DNA from: an uncultured Mycoplasma sp.
Lineage (GTDB): Bacteria; Bacillota_I; Bacilli_A; RF39; UBA660
NCBI GenBank assembly: GCA_947388575.1
Contig: CANDSI010000011.1
Span: 1 to 13,422 of the forward strand
Direction: 5' to 3'
Length of the DNA stretch: 13,422 nucleotides
This document shows positions 1-9,066 of the stretch, piece by piece. A program made the translations under genes and the position numbers. The stretch's first letter is position 1, and each line of letters starts with the position of its first letter. Below the pieces are notes generated by a model. That model saw only the letters and a list, made by a program, of their open reading frames with translations, was not told where the DNA came from and ran no database searches.

Positions 1-456
1 AACTATGAATATAATATAGTCGAATTAAACTATCATCTAAATGAATTTAGCAAAGAAAGTAGGGAAGAAATATTATTTAATCTAGGTGGAGTAATAAATC
101 ATTATATATATTTTAACAGTATGAGTCCTACTAAAGAAGAACCAAATATAATTTTAAAAAATAAAATTAATGAAAGATTTGGGAGTATTAGTGAATTTAA
201 AAAAAGATTTAAAGAAAGTGCTTTAAAATTAAAAGGCTCAGGTTACACATTTTTAGTTCTGGATAATGGAAAATTAAAAATAATTAATTTAAAAAATCAA
301 GCGAATCCTTATTGTTTTGGATATATTCCTTTAATTGGAATTGATATGTGGGAACATGCCTATTATCTAAATTATGAAAATAAAAAAGAAATATATATAG
401 ATAATTTTTTAGAAATAATGGACTTTAAACGGGCCAATCAACTATTTGAAAAATAA
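1..456 (+). CDS. sodA: Superoxide dismutase, Fe/Mn family (5'-truncated by window edge)
   Basis: The reading frame is open from base 1, so the ATG at 121 is an internal methionine; 151 residues are visible. The family converts superoxide to oxygen and hydrogen peroxide in the cytoplasm. Three of the four metal ligands are present: His34 in the NLGGVINH motif, and Asp115 and His119 in DMWEHAYY (E. coli MnSOD His81, Asp167, His171). The first ligand, His26, would lie before the window. Gly30 and Gln100 (in KNQANP) match the manganese-type pattern (Gly77 and Gln146 in E. coli SodA) rather than the iron type. Other family blocks are RFGSISEFKKRF, GSGYTFLV and the C-terminal NFLEIMDFKRANQLF. Several tryptophans of the usual aromatic cage are Phe or Tyr here, and the first visible residues fit the HHxTYVNNLN block poorly, so this is a diverged member. 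The family call is secure; activity and metal preference are inferred. Confidence 0.88.
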   Translation, partial: NYEYNIVELNYHLNEFSKESREEILFNLGGVINHYIYFNSMSPTKEEPNIILKNKINERFGSISEFKKRFKESALKLKGSGYTFLVLDNGKLKIINLKNQANPYCFGYIPLIGIDMWEHAYYLNYENKKEIYIDNFLEIMDFKRANQLFEK

Positions 457-466
457 ATAAAAATTT

Positions 467-493
467 AAGCTTTATCTAAGAGGTAAAGTTTTT
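467..493 (+). terminator. Intrinsic terminator after the superoxide dismutase gene
   Basis: AAGCTTTATC (467-476) pairs with GGTAAAGTTT (482-491) in a 10-bp stem that includes two G-T pairs. The loop is 5 nt (TAAGA), and a short T run (489-493) follows. It starts 10 bases after the stop codon and separates the sod transcript from the heat-shock promoter. Confidence 0.72.
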
Positions 494-522
494 AAATTAA
501 AAAAAATAAAAGTTTTGACAAA

Positions 523-550
523 TTAGCAGTTATATATTGACAAGTGCTAA
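523..550 (+). promoter_or_regulatory. Second, degenerate CIRCE-like inverted repeat
   Basis: TTAGCAGTT (523-531) and AAGTGCTAA (542-550) resemble the two CIRCE arms TTAGCACTC and GAGTGCTAA, with two mismatches and one mismatch. The spacer is 10 nt rather than 9. The right arm begins on the last base of the -35 box (537-542). It could be an auxiliary HrcA site or a decayed duplicate; binding is inferred. Confidence 0.4.
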
Positions 551-565
551 GCATAATATTATAAT
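537..565 (+). promoter_or_regulatory. Sigma-A promoter of the hrcA operon
   Basis: Consensus -35 TTGACA (537-542) and consensus -10 TATAAT (560-565) are separated by exactly 17 nt. The expected transcription start, near 572, falls inside the left arm of the CIRCE operator, the usual arrangement for HrcA repression. Another TTGACA at 515-520 has no -10 at suitable spacing. Confidence 0.9.
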
Positions 566-569
566 GAGA

Positions 570-596
570 TTAGCACTAAAAGAAAAAGAGTGCTAA
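570..596 (+). promoter_or_regulatory. CIRCE operator (HrcA binding site)
   Basis: TTAGCACTA, 9 nt (579-587), then GAGTGCTAA. This matches the CIRCE consensus TTAGCACTC-N9-GAGTGCTAA at 17 of 18 arm positions; the only difference is A at 578. It lies between the -10 box and the hrcA ribosome binding site. HrcA bound here would block transcription at normal temperature, and titration of the chaperone machinery during heat shock would relieve it. Confidence 0.95.
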
Positions 597-609
597 CAAA
601 GGTGATAAC

Positions 610-1614
610 ATGGATGAAAGACAAAAAGCACTTTTAAAAGAAATAGTTGAAGGCTATATAAAAGAAGCTAAGCCTATTGGTTCTAAACATTTATGTGATA
701 AATTTAAATGTTCTAGTGCCACCATCAGAAATGAGATGGCTATTTTAGAAAGTCTTGGATTTATTGAAAAAAACCATATTTCAAGTGGACGTATTCCAAG
801 TGAAAGAGGATATAAATATTATGTAGAAAATCTAATGAAGCCTAAAGAATTAACTGGTGAAGATATGTTAAAATTACAAACAATATTCTCTAATCAAAAC
901 TTACTAGTTAGTGAAGCTATTGCCGCTTGTTTAGAGATTATTAGTGATATAACAAACTATACAAGTATATCCCTAGGAAAAGAAAGCTTTAATAATGCTT
1001 TAAAACAAATTTCTATTATACCGCTTGAAGATAATAAGATAGTCGCATTAGTTTGTACTGATAAAGGAATTGTAAAAAATAAACAATTTACCATTGCCAA
1101 AGATATCAATTTAAAAGAGCTAATGAAAACAAGTGAGATAATCAATAAGATGTTAATAGGGACACCAATACCAGATATATCTGAAAGACTCGAATATGAA
1201 ATAAAGCCAATAATTTCTAGAGAAATGGAACAATATGAAGCTATATATGGTATATTTTATGAAGCTTTTAATGATTTTGTCAAAAGCCAAGAAAATGTTC
1301 ATGTTGTAGGTAAATCTAAAATGCTCGCTCAACCAGAATATAATGATTCTGATGAAATAAAACGCTTAATATCTAAATTAGAAGATGAAAATTCTATTCG
1401 AAGAATAGTCAAAGATGATGAAGATAAAAACATTAACATTTATATTGGAAGCGAGAATGAGTTTGACGACAATGTTACAGTAATTAAAACTAATTATAAT
1501 TTAGGTGGCGAAGAAGGAACTATTGCCATAATAGGTCCAAAGCGCATGGAATATGACCGTGTTGTAGGAGTATTAAATATATTAAATAAATGGCTAGAGG
1601 AAAAAGGTGAATAA
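610..1614 (+). CDS. hrcA: Heat-inducible transcription repressor HrcA
   Basis: HrcA is the dimeric repressor that binds CIRCE and shuts off chaperone genes until heat shock. At 334 aa it is close to the usual family length. Residues 1-75 hold the winged-helix DNA-binding region with the family hallmarks SSATIRNEMAILESLGF and SSGRIPSERGYKYYVE. The rest is the GAF-like, dimerisation and inserted domain, ending in the recognisable GTIAIIGPKRMEYDRVVGVL. The ATG at 610 follows AAAGGTG (598-604) at 5 nt and lies just past the CIRCE element, so the start is firm. It is first in the operon and therefore autoregulated. Its stop directly abuts the grpE start, with no base between. Confidence 0.97.
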   Translation: MDERQKALLKEIVEGYIKEAKPIGSKHLCDKFKCSSATIRNEMAILESLGFIEKNHISSGRIPSERGYKYYVENLMKPKELTGEDMLKLQTIFSNQNLLVSEAIAACLEIISDITNYTSISLGKESFNNALKQISIIPLEDNKIVALVCTDKGIVKNKQFTIAKDINLKELMKTSEIINKMLIGTPIPDISERLEYEIKPIISREMEQYEAIYGIFYEAFNDFVKSQENVHVVGKSKMLAQPEYNDSDEIKRLISKLEDENSIRRIVKDDEDKNINIYIGSENEFDDNVTVIKTNYNLGGEEGTIAIIGPKRMEYDRVVGVLNILNKWLEEKGE

Positions 1615-4060
<2,446 letters not shown>

Positions 4061-4066
4061 GAAAAT

Positions 4067-4093
4067 AAGTTCTAGGAAACTAGAACTTTCTTT
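4067..4093 (+). terminator. Hairpin between dnaK and pepF (weak terminator or mRNA processing site)
   Basis: AAGTTCTAG (4067-4075) and CTAGAACTT (4080-4088) form a perfect 9-bp stem closed by a GAAA tetraloop. The trailing run TTTCTTT (4087-4093) is interrupted by a C. It lies 6 bases after the dnaK stop and 18 bases before the pepF start. It may partially stop transcription, so that dnaK is made in excess of pepF-dnaJ, or protect the 3' end of the upstream message. Confidence 0.6.
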
Positions 4094-4111
4094 AGAGAGT
4101 GAGAAAAAGTA

Positions 4112-5917
4112 ATGGGATACAATTATAAAAACCGAAATGAAGTACCAGAAGAATATCGTTGGGATTTAACAAAGTGGTTTAAAACAGATGATTTATGGTA
4201 TGAAGAATTAGAAGAAGCCAAAAAACAAACTAAGAGTTTAAATAAGTATAAAGGTAAGATATTAGAAGGCACAAATTTATATGATCTTTTAAATGAATAT
4301 TACAAGTTAAATAATAGATATGAAAATTTATATGCTTATGCTATGTTAAAGCAAGATGAAGATTTAGGTAATGAAAAATATGATAAAATGTTCCAAGAAG
4401 CATCAGCTTTATTCTCAGAATTTGGAGAAAATACTTCTTTTATAACACCTGAAGTTATTCATAGTGATAAGTTTGATGTAAAAAGCTTAATTAGTAATGA
4501 TTCTAGATTAAAAGAATACGAACACTTTTTAGAAGAATTAGCAGAAGAAAAGAAATATGTAAAAGATGAAGCAACTGAAGAAATGATAACTGTTTTAACA
4601 AAAGATATGCATAATTATGAAACACTATTCTCTACTATGTTAAATTCTTGTATAGACTATGGAATAATTAAAGATGAAGAAGGTAATGATGTAAAACTAA
4701 ATACAGGGAATTATCGAAAATATATAAGTAGTAAAAATCGTCAAGTGAGAAAAAGTGCTTATGAAAATATAAATAAAGAAAGAATTAAATATGCAAAGGT
4801 ATTAGGCAGTAATTTAATATCCTTCATGGGTAGAAAATGTAGTATAGCAAAGATAAGGGGATATAAATCAGCTAAAGACATGTTCTTTAAAAATGATAAA
4901 ATTCCAGTTGAGGTGCAAGAAGTACTTCAAAAATCTGCTTCTAAAAATATAAAGCATTTACATAAATATTACCAAGTATTTAAAAAATTATTAGGAGAAA
5001 ACAAATTAGAAACTTATGATTTAAGCGCACCAATTGTTTCGAATGATAAAGTATATACAGTTGAAGACGCTAAAAATTTTGTTTATGAGGCAACTAAAGT
5101 TTTAGGCGAAGAATATAGTAATTTAATCCAAAAAGGTTATAACGAGCGTTGGGTAGATTTCATGCCATATCAAGGCAAACAAAGTGGAGGATATAGTTTA
5201 AGTATTTATGGTCAAACCTCAAACATCTTAATGAGTTACAATGGTATACTAGATAATATTAGCACCCTTGCTCATGAAATGGGGCATGCTGTAAATAATT
5301 ATTTAAGGTTCTCATGTACTCCCATCCAATATGCTTATGATGACCCCATTATAGCAGAAGTAGCATCATTATCTAACGAAATATACTTAGCAAATTATAT
5401 AATAAATAATGGCTTTTCTAAAGAAGAAAAAATATCTGCCATTACAGAAATGTTAAGAACAATTAATTCAAACTTTTTTGGGGCAGTTATGGAAAATGAA
5501 TTGGAAGATTATGCTTATGAGAAATTAGATAATAATGAATCAATAAATAGTGAAGATTTATGTGAAGATATGAAAGCTTTAATCAAAAAATACTATGGAG
5601 ATATAATCGAAGAAGATGAGTATCATAAATTTATGTGGATACCACGTTCACATTACTTTAGACCATATTATCTATATAAGTATGCAACATCAATATGTGG
5701 AGCAGTATATTTTTCTCGTAAAATCTTAAAAGGAGATAAAGAAACATTAAATAATTATCATGAATTTTTAAAAAGTGGTTCTGATACATATCCATATGAA
5801 CATTTATTAAAATATGGAATTGATTTAAAAAAGGAATCAACATATGATGAATTATTTGATTACTATGACGAATTATTAGATAAATTAAAAGAATTAACAG
5901 GAGTAGGTGAAGATTAA
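4112..5917 (+). CDS. pepF: Oligoendopeptidase F (M3 family zinc metallopeptidase)
   Basis: This cytoplasmic zinc peptidase family cuts oligopeptides internally. The 601-aa length is normal for PepF/M3B. The N-terminus (RNEVPEEYRWDLTKWF, 8-23) is typical of the family. The zinc site is HEMGH at 388-392 (His388, His392, catalytic Glu389), with the third ligand Glu416 in the following AEVASLSNE block. The conserved C-terminal motif WIPRSHYFRPYYLYKYA is also present, so the enzyme should be active. Its ATG at 4112 has only a modest purine-rich site upstream (AGAGAGTGAG), and the dnaK-pepF hairpin lies just before it. Its TAA overlaps the dnaJ ATG by one base. The position between dnaK and dnaJ is unusual and suggests co-expression with the heat-shock operon. 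Family assignment is certain; a role in stress proteolysis is inferred from position only. Confidence 0.95.
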   Translation: MGYNYKNRNEVPEEYRWDLTKWFKTDDLWYEELEEAKKQTKSLNKYKGKILEGTNLYDLLNEYYKLNNRYENLYAYAMLKQDEDLGNEKYDKMFQEASALFSEFGENTSFITPEVIHSDKFDVKSLISNDSRLKEYEHFLEELAEEKKYVKDEATEEMITVLTKDMHNYETLFSTMLNSCIDYGIIKDEEGNDVKLNTGNYRKYISSKNRQVRKSAYENINKERIKYAKVLGSNLISFMGRKCSIAKIRGYKSAKDMFFKNDKIPVEVQEVLQKSASKNIKHLHKYYQVFKKLLGENKLETYDLSAPIVSNDKVYTVEDAKNFVYEATKVLGEEYSNLIQKGYNERWVDFMPYQGKQSGGYSLSIYGQTSNILMSYNGILDNISTLAHEMGHAVNNYLRFSCTPIQYAYDDPIIAEVASLSNEIYLANYIINNGFSKEEKISAITEMLRTINSNFFGAVMENELEDYAYEKLDNNESINSEDLCEDMKALIKKYYGDIIEEDEYHKFMWIPRSHYFRPYYLYKYATSICGAVYFSRKILKGDKETLNNYHEFLKSGSDTYPYEHLLKYGIDLKKESTYDELFDYYDELLDKLKELTGVGED

Positions 5918-7041
5918 TGGATAAGAAAGATTATTATGAGGTTTTAGGAGTTTCCAAAACAGCGACTGACGAAGAAATAAAACGAGCTTTCCGTAAACTT
6001 GCAAAAACATATCATCCCGATAATAAGCAAACGGGAGATGAAGCAAAATTTAAAGAAGTTGGTGAAGCTTATGCAATATTATCGGATGCTAATAAAAGAC
6101 GTCAATATGACCAATTTGGTCATCAAGCATTTACAAATAATGGTGGAGCTAATTACTCTGGTTTTAACGCTGAAGATATTGATTTAGGAGACATCTTACA
6201 CGATATTTTTGGTGGGGGCTTTAGTGGCTTTGGAGGCTTTTCAGGATTTGGAGGTAATACTAGAACTAATTCTAAAAGACCACATAAAGGTGAAGATAGT
6301 TTAGTTAATATTAATTTAACGTTTGAAGAAGCAGTTTTTGGTTGTAAAAAAACAATAACCTTAGACTTAAATGAAACCTGTGACAAATGTAATGGAGTTG
6401 GAGGTTTTAAAGAAAAGACTTGTAGTACATGTGGTGGTAGAGGCCGAGTAATTACAGAGCAAAACTCTTTATTTGGTAGAATTCAAACGGAGATTACATG
6501 CCATGTATGTGGTGGGTCTGGCAAAACTTATGAAGAGACATGTAATGAATGTAATGGCAGAGGAAATGTCAAGAAAAGAAAAGAAATCGAAGTTACAATA
6601 CCTGAAGGTGTAGATACAGGCTATCAGCTAAGAATATCTGGTAAAGGTTCAGCTGGAACCAATGGTGGACCTAATGGCGATATATATTTAGAGTTTAAAG
6701 TTAAAGAGCATTCTATATTTGAAAGAGATGACGAAGACATATATTTAAGTGTTCCTCTTAATATTGTTGAAGCAACACTTGGATGTAAAAAAGAAATCCC
6801 GACTCTTACAGGAAATGTCATTCTTGAAGTTAAAGCAGGTACTCAATCTGGCGAGAAAGTAAAATTAAAAGGTAAAGGCATTAAAAGAGTTGGCTCAATT
6901 GGTAAAGGAAATATGTATGTTGTTTATAATGTAATTACTCCAACTAAACTAAGTATGTCTACTAAAAAATTATTTAAAGAATTATCTAAGGAAAATCTTG
7001 ATAATGAAGAAGAAATTAAGAAATTTCAAAAATATGTTTAA
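5917..7041 (+). CDS. dnaJ: Chaperone protein DnaJ (Hsp40, type I)
   Basis: DnaJ delivers unfolded substrates to DnaK and stimulates its ATPase. At 374 aa it has the full type I layout. The J domain (about 5-70) carries the essential HPD at 33-35. A Gly/Phe region (about 97-113) contains repeated GFSGFGG units. The zinc-binding region has all four CxxCxGxG motifs, starting at Cys155, Cys169, Cys195 and Cys209. The C-terminal substrate-binding and dimerisation domains follow (IEVTIPEGVDTGYQLRISGK and onward). The ATG overlaps the pepF stop as TAATG, with AGGTGA (5905-5910) 6 bases upstream, so translation is probably coupled to pepF. It is the last gene of the operon. Confidence 0.97.
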   Translation: MDKKDYYEVLGVSKTATDEEIKRAFRKLAKTYHPDNKQTGDEAKFKEVGEAYAILSDANKRRQYDQFGHQAFTNNGGANYSGFNAEDIDLGDILHDIFGGGFSGFGGFSGFGGNTRTNSKRPHKGEDSLVNINLTFEEAVFGCKKTITLDLNETCDKCNGVGGFKEKTCSTCGGRGRVITEQNSLFGRIQTEITCHVCGGSGKTYEETCNECNGRGNVKKRKEIEVTIPEGVDTGYQLRISGKGSAGTNGGPNGDIYLEFKVKEHSIFERDDEDIYLSVPLNIVEATLGCKKEIPTLTGNVILEVKAGTQSGEKVKLKGKGIKRVGSIGKGNMYVVYNVITPTKLSMSTKKLFKELSKENLDNEEEIKKFQKYV

Positions 7042-7066
7042 AATATCATAAAAGTGATATTTTTTT
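7040..7066 (+). terminator. Intrinsic terminator at the end of the heat-shock operon
   Basis: AAAATATCAT (7040-7049) pairs with GTGATATTTT (7054-7063) in a 10-bp stem with one closing G-T pair and an AAAA loop. A T run (7060-7066) follows. The stem overlaps the last bases of the dnaJ stop codon. Confidence 0.82.
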
Positions 7067-7087
7067 CACATTTTATCCAGTTTTAAA

Positions 7088-7116
7088 TTGACATATTTTT
7101 AACTTTCTTATATACT
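7088..7116 (+). promoter_or_regulatory. Sigma-A promoter of the surface protein gene
   Basis: TTGACA (7088-7093) and TATACT (7111-7116) are separated by 17 nt. The predicted start near 7123 leaves a short leader of about 18 nt that holds the purine-rich ribosome binding site AGAGGGGAAAG. Together with the terminators on both sides, this indicates a gene transcribed on its own. Confidence 0.78.
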
Positions 7117-7140
7117 TAAAATAGAGGGGAAAGTAAAAAT

Positions 7141-8385
7141 ATGAGTAATAAATACAAAAAAGGCTTAACCATATTGGGAATTCTAATAGTGTTATGTGGT
7201 ATGGTTGAGATATCTTACTTAAATTATAAAAATAAAAAACCTGAAATAGAAACTTTAGTAGAAGCTAACGGCGAGTTATCTGTTAATTACATAAATGGCA
7301 AGTTAATAAATAATAATGGCATATATGAATTCTCAGTTACTAATAACAGCGAAAAAGATTTTTATTATGAAATATCAATGAAGAGTCTAACAAATTTTGA
7401 TGAGAACTTAAAATATAGTATATCCTCAGAAGAAGCCAGTATAAATATTAGCAATGCAGGTCTAGAAAAAGATAATTTTTTATTAGTAGATAATGTATTG
7501 ATCAAATCTAAGACAACAGAGAATTTTAAATTAAAAATCGAAAATAACAAAGATACATCATTTATTTTATCGGTTCATAAAATGAGTGAAAATGAAGAAT
7601 ACTTTTTTGCCACAATCTTGAAAAATAATGAAGTTAAGAAAGAAAGTATTACCAAACCATCAGTTGAAATAGCGACAAGTAATGAGGGGCTTATAGAAGA
7701 TGTTGATGATTATGGTTTAACTTATTATTTTAGAGGGAATGTTAATAACAATTATGTAAAATTCGCAAATGAATTGTGGCGAATTATCAGAATTAATGGT
7801 GACGGTAGTGTAAGACTTATATTAAATGAGCCTTTAAATGAATTAAGTAGTTTTAGTAGTAAAGTAGAAGATTCTGAAAAATATGACAAAATAGATATAA
7901 CTACCAAATTAAAAAATTATTATGAAGCAACGTTAAAAAATAATGAAGCCTATATTGCCAATACCAAATTTTGTAAAGAAACAGAAGGATTTACCAATAA
8001 TAGTAGTAAAACTTATAATGCATATACACGTTTAGTAACAAATAATATTCCTAGTTTTAATTGCTTAGGAGAAACCTATCGTTCGCGAATTGGACTTATG
8101 ACAACAGATGAAGCGGCTTTTGCAGGAGGAAATTTCAAAGACAACAATAAAGAATATTATTTATATAATGAGGATATTGAAGATACTTGGTGGTTATCTA
8201 ATTTAGCTAAAACAAAAGATAATAGCTTTTATCCATTTAGTGTAACAAAAGATGGTAAAATAAGCGATTCGACATCAGCTACATCATATAAAGATGTTAG
8301 ACCAGTTATAAATATTATAAAAAAAACAATTGTTAAAGGAAGTGGAACAATAGAAGATCCATATATAATAAATGAACAGTTGTAA
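7141..8385 (+). CDS. Membrane-anchored extracellular protein of unknown function (WRIIRINGDGS/RPVINI C-terminal domain)
   Basis: The protein is 414 aa. Residues 8-27 form one hydrophobic helix after a basic start (MSNKYKKG), a signal anchor or uncleaved signal. Cys19 lies within it, but the preceding residue is Leu, so it is not a proper lipobox. Residues about 45-150 look like an all-beta domain (YEFSVTNNSEKDFYYEISM), vaguely like TasA/camelysin-type sandwiches. The C-terminal domain (about 191-410) carries YYFRGNVNNNYVKFANELWR (195-214), GLMTTDEAAFAGG (318-330), TWWLSN, DVRPVINI (385-392) and GSGTIEDPYII (400-410). I recall this pattern from many surface proteins of uncultured gut Bacilli and Clostridia, possibly related to DUF6273, but cannot confirm that here. 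The two extracytoplasmic cysteines, Cys278 and Cys308, could form a disulfide. Function is unknown; adhesion or envelope roles would be guesses. Confidence 0.85.
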   Translation: MSNKYKKGLTILGILIVLCGMVEISYLNYKNKKPEIETLVEANGELSVNYINGKLINNNGIYEFSVTNNSEKDFYYEISMKSLTNFDENLKYSISSEEASINISNAGLEKDNFLLVDNVLIKSKTTENFKLKIENNKDTSFILSVHKMSENEEYFFATILKNNEVKKESITKPSVEIATSNEGLIEDVDDYGLTYYFRGNVNNNYVKFANELWRIIRINGDGSVRLILNEPLNELSSFSSKVEDSEKYDKIDITTKLKNYYEATLKNNEAYIANTKFCKETEGFTNNSSKTYNAYTRLVTNNIPSFNCLGETYRSRIGLMTTDEAAFAGGNFKDNNKEYYLYNEDIEDTWWLSNLAKTKDNSFYPFSVTKDGKISDSTSATSYKDVRPVINIIKKTIVKGSGTIEDPYIINEQL

Positions 8386-8417
8386 AGAATGTGTTAAATG
8401 TTTGTAAATATAAGATT

Positions 8418-8443
8418 AAGCCTTTTCAACAGGCTTTTTTTTT
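8418..8443 (+). terminator. Intrinsic terminator after the surface protein gene
   Basis: AAGCCT (8418-8423) pairs with AGGCTT (8431-8436) around a 7-nt loop. Nine consecutive T (8435-8443) follow. It lies 32 bases past the stop codon and is the strongest T-tract terminator in the window. Confidence 0.88.
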
Positions 8444-8451
8444 GATAAAAT
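8423..8451 (+). promoter_or_regulatory. Possible weak promoter for the 8471-13355 gene run
   Basis: TTTTCA (8423-8428) and TAAAAT (8446-8451) are 17 nt apart and would start transcription near 8458, just before the GGTGAT ribosome binding site at 8462-8467. Both boxes are imperfect, and the -35 lies inside the terminator hairpin. It is suggested mainly because the downstream genes follow a strong terminator and need a promoter. Confidence 0.25.
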
Positions 8452-8470
8452 AAACCTAAGTGGTGATATT

Positions 8471-9049
8471 ATGCAAATAATTAATGACATATTAAGTTTT
8501 ATAAAGACATTATCATTAGTTGATATAGTTTTTTTCTTTGCGGTAGTAGCACTAATGCTTTTAATAGTAACATTAATTCATTTCATTTTAGAAAACAAAT
8601 ATAATGAAGAAACAGAAGAAAGAAATGTTAATATATCTGAAAATAAGAATACATCTATTTCTATCAATAACGTTGAAGCAAAAAAAATAGAGCAAAATAA
8701 AAATAGCGATCAAGAAATATTAAAAGAAGCGAATGACTTGCTAGAAATAGCCGCAGCTTTAGAACAAGCTGAACCAAACAATATTAATTTAAACAGATAT
8801 GAAGAAGAGCAAGAAGAAAAAGCTATAATAAGTTATGACGAATTATTAGAAAGAACTAATGAATGGGCAATAAATTATAGTGAAGAAGAAAGTATTGCCG
8901 AAGATTTAACAGTAAAAAAGGTAGACTTAAACAATTTAGTAAATAAAGAGATCAGCTTAAAACCTGAAATAAAAGTATCAGTAATATCATACGAAAAAGA
9001 AGAAGCGTTTTTAGCAGCTTTAAAAGAATTACAACATTTATTAAATTAA
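8471..9049 (+). CDS. Hypothetical single-pass membrane protein with acidic tail
   Basis: I do not recognise this 192-aa protein. A short N-terminal segment is followed by one transmembrane helix at about 17-40 (VDIVFFFAVVALMLLIVTLI at 17-36). A highly charged, Glu/Asn/Lys-rich region comes next. Two predicted helical stretches stand out: QEILKEANDLLEIAAALEQA (81-100) and, at the very C-terminus, KEEAFLAALKELQHLLN (176-192). There is no cleavable signal or lipobox, and the positive-inside balance is unclear. The start at 8471 is supported by GGTGAT (8462-8467). It lies 17 bases before mtaB and probably shares its transcript. It could be a membrane scaffold whose tail binds a partner, but nothing in the sequence names one. 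Confidence 0.8.
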   Translation: MQIINDILSFIKTLSLVDIVFFFAVVALMLLIVTLIHFILENKYNEETEERNVNISENKNTSISINNVEAKKIEQNKNSDQEILKEANDLLEIAAALEQAEPNNINLNRYEEEQEEKAIISYDELLERTNEWAINYSEEESIAEDLTVKKVDLNNLVNKEISLKPEIKVSVISYEKEEAFLAALKELQHLLN

Positions 9050-9066
9050 ATATATAGGGGGCTTAT

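Noticed and set aside
121..456. A separate 111-aa gene starting at ATG 121
   Set aside because: The frame is open back to base 1, and the upstream residues contain the superoxide dismutase NxGGxxNH metal-ligand motif, so 121 is internal to a longer gene.
515..520. First TTGACA as an additional promoter -35 box
   Set aside because: No -10-like hexamer lies 16-18 nt downstream; that position is occupied by the second TTGACA.
6210..6255. Short GGCTTTGGAGG-like repeats as a DNA repeat element
   Set aside because: They encode the Gly/Phe-rich region of DnaJ, where such repetition is normal.
7195..7200. Cys19 of the 414-aa protein as a lipoprotein cysteine
   Set aside because: The residues before it are Ile-Val-Leu; a lipobox needs a small residue (Gly, Ala or Ser) at -1, so a membrane helix is the better reading.
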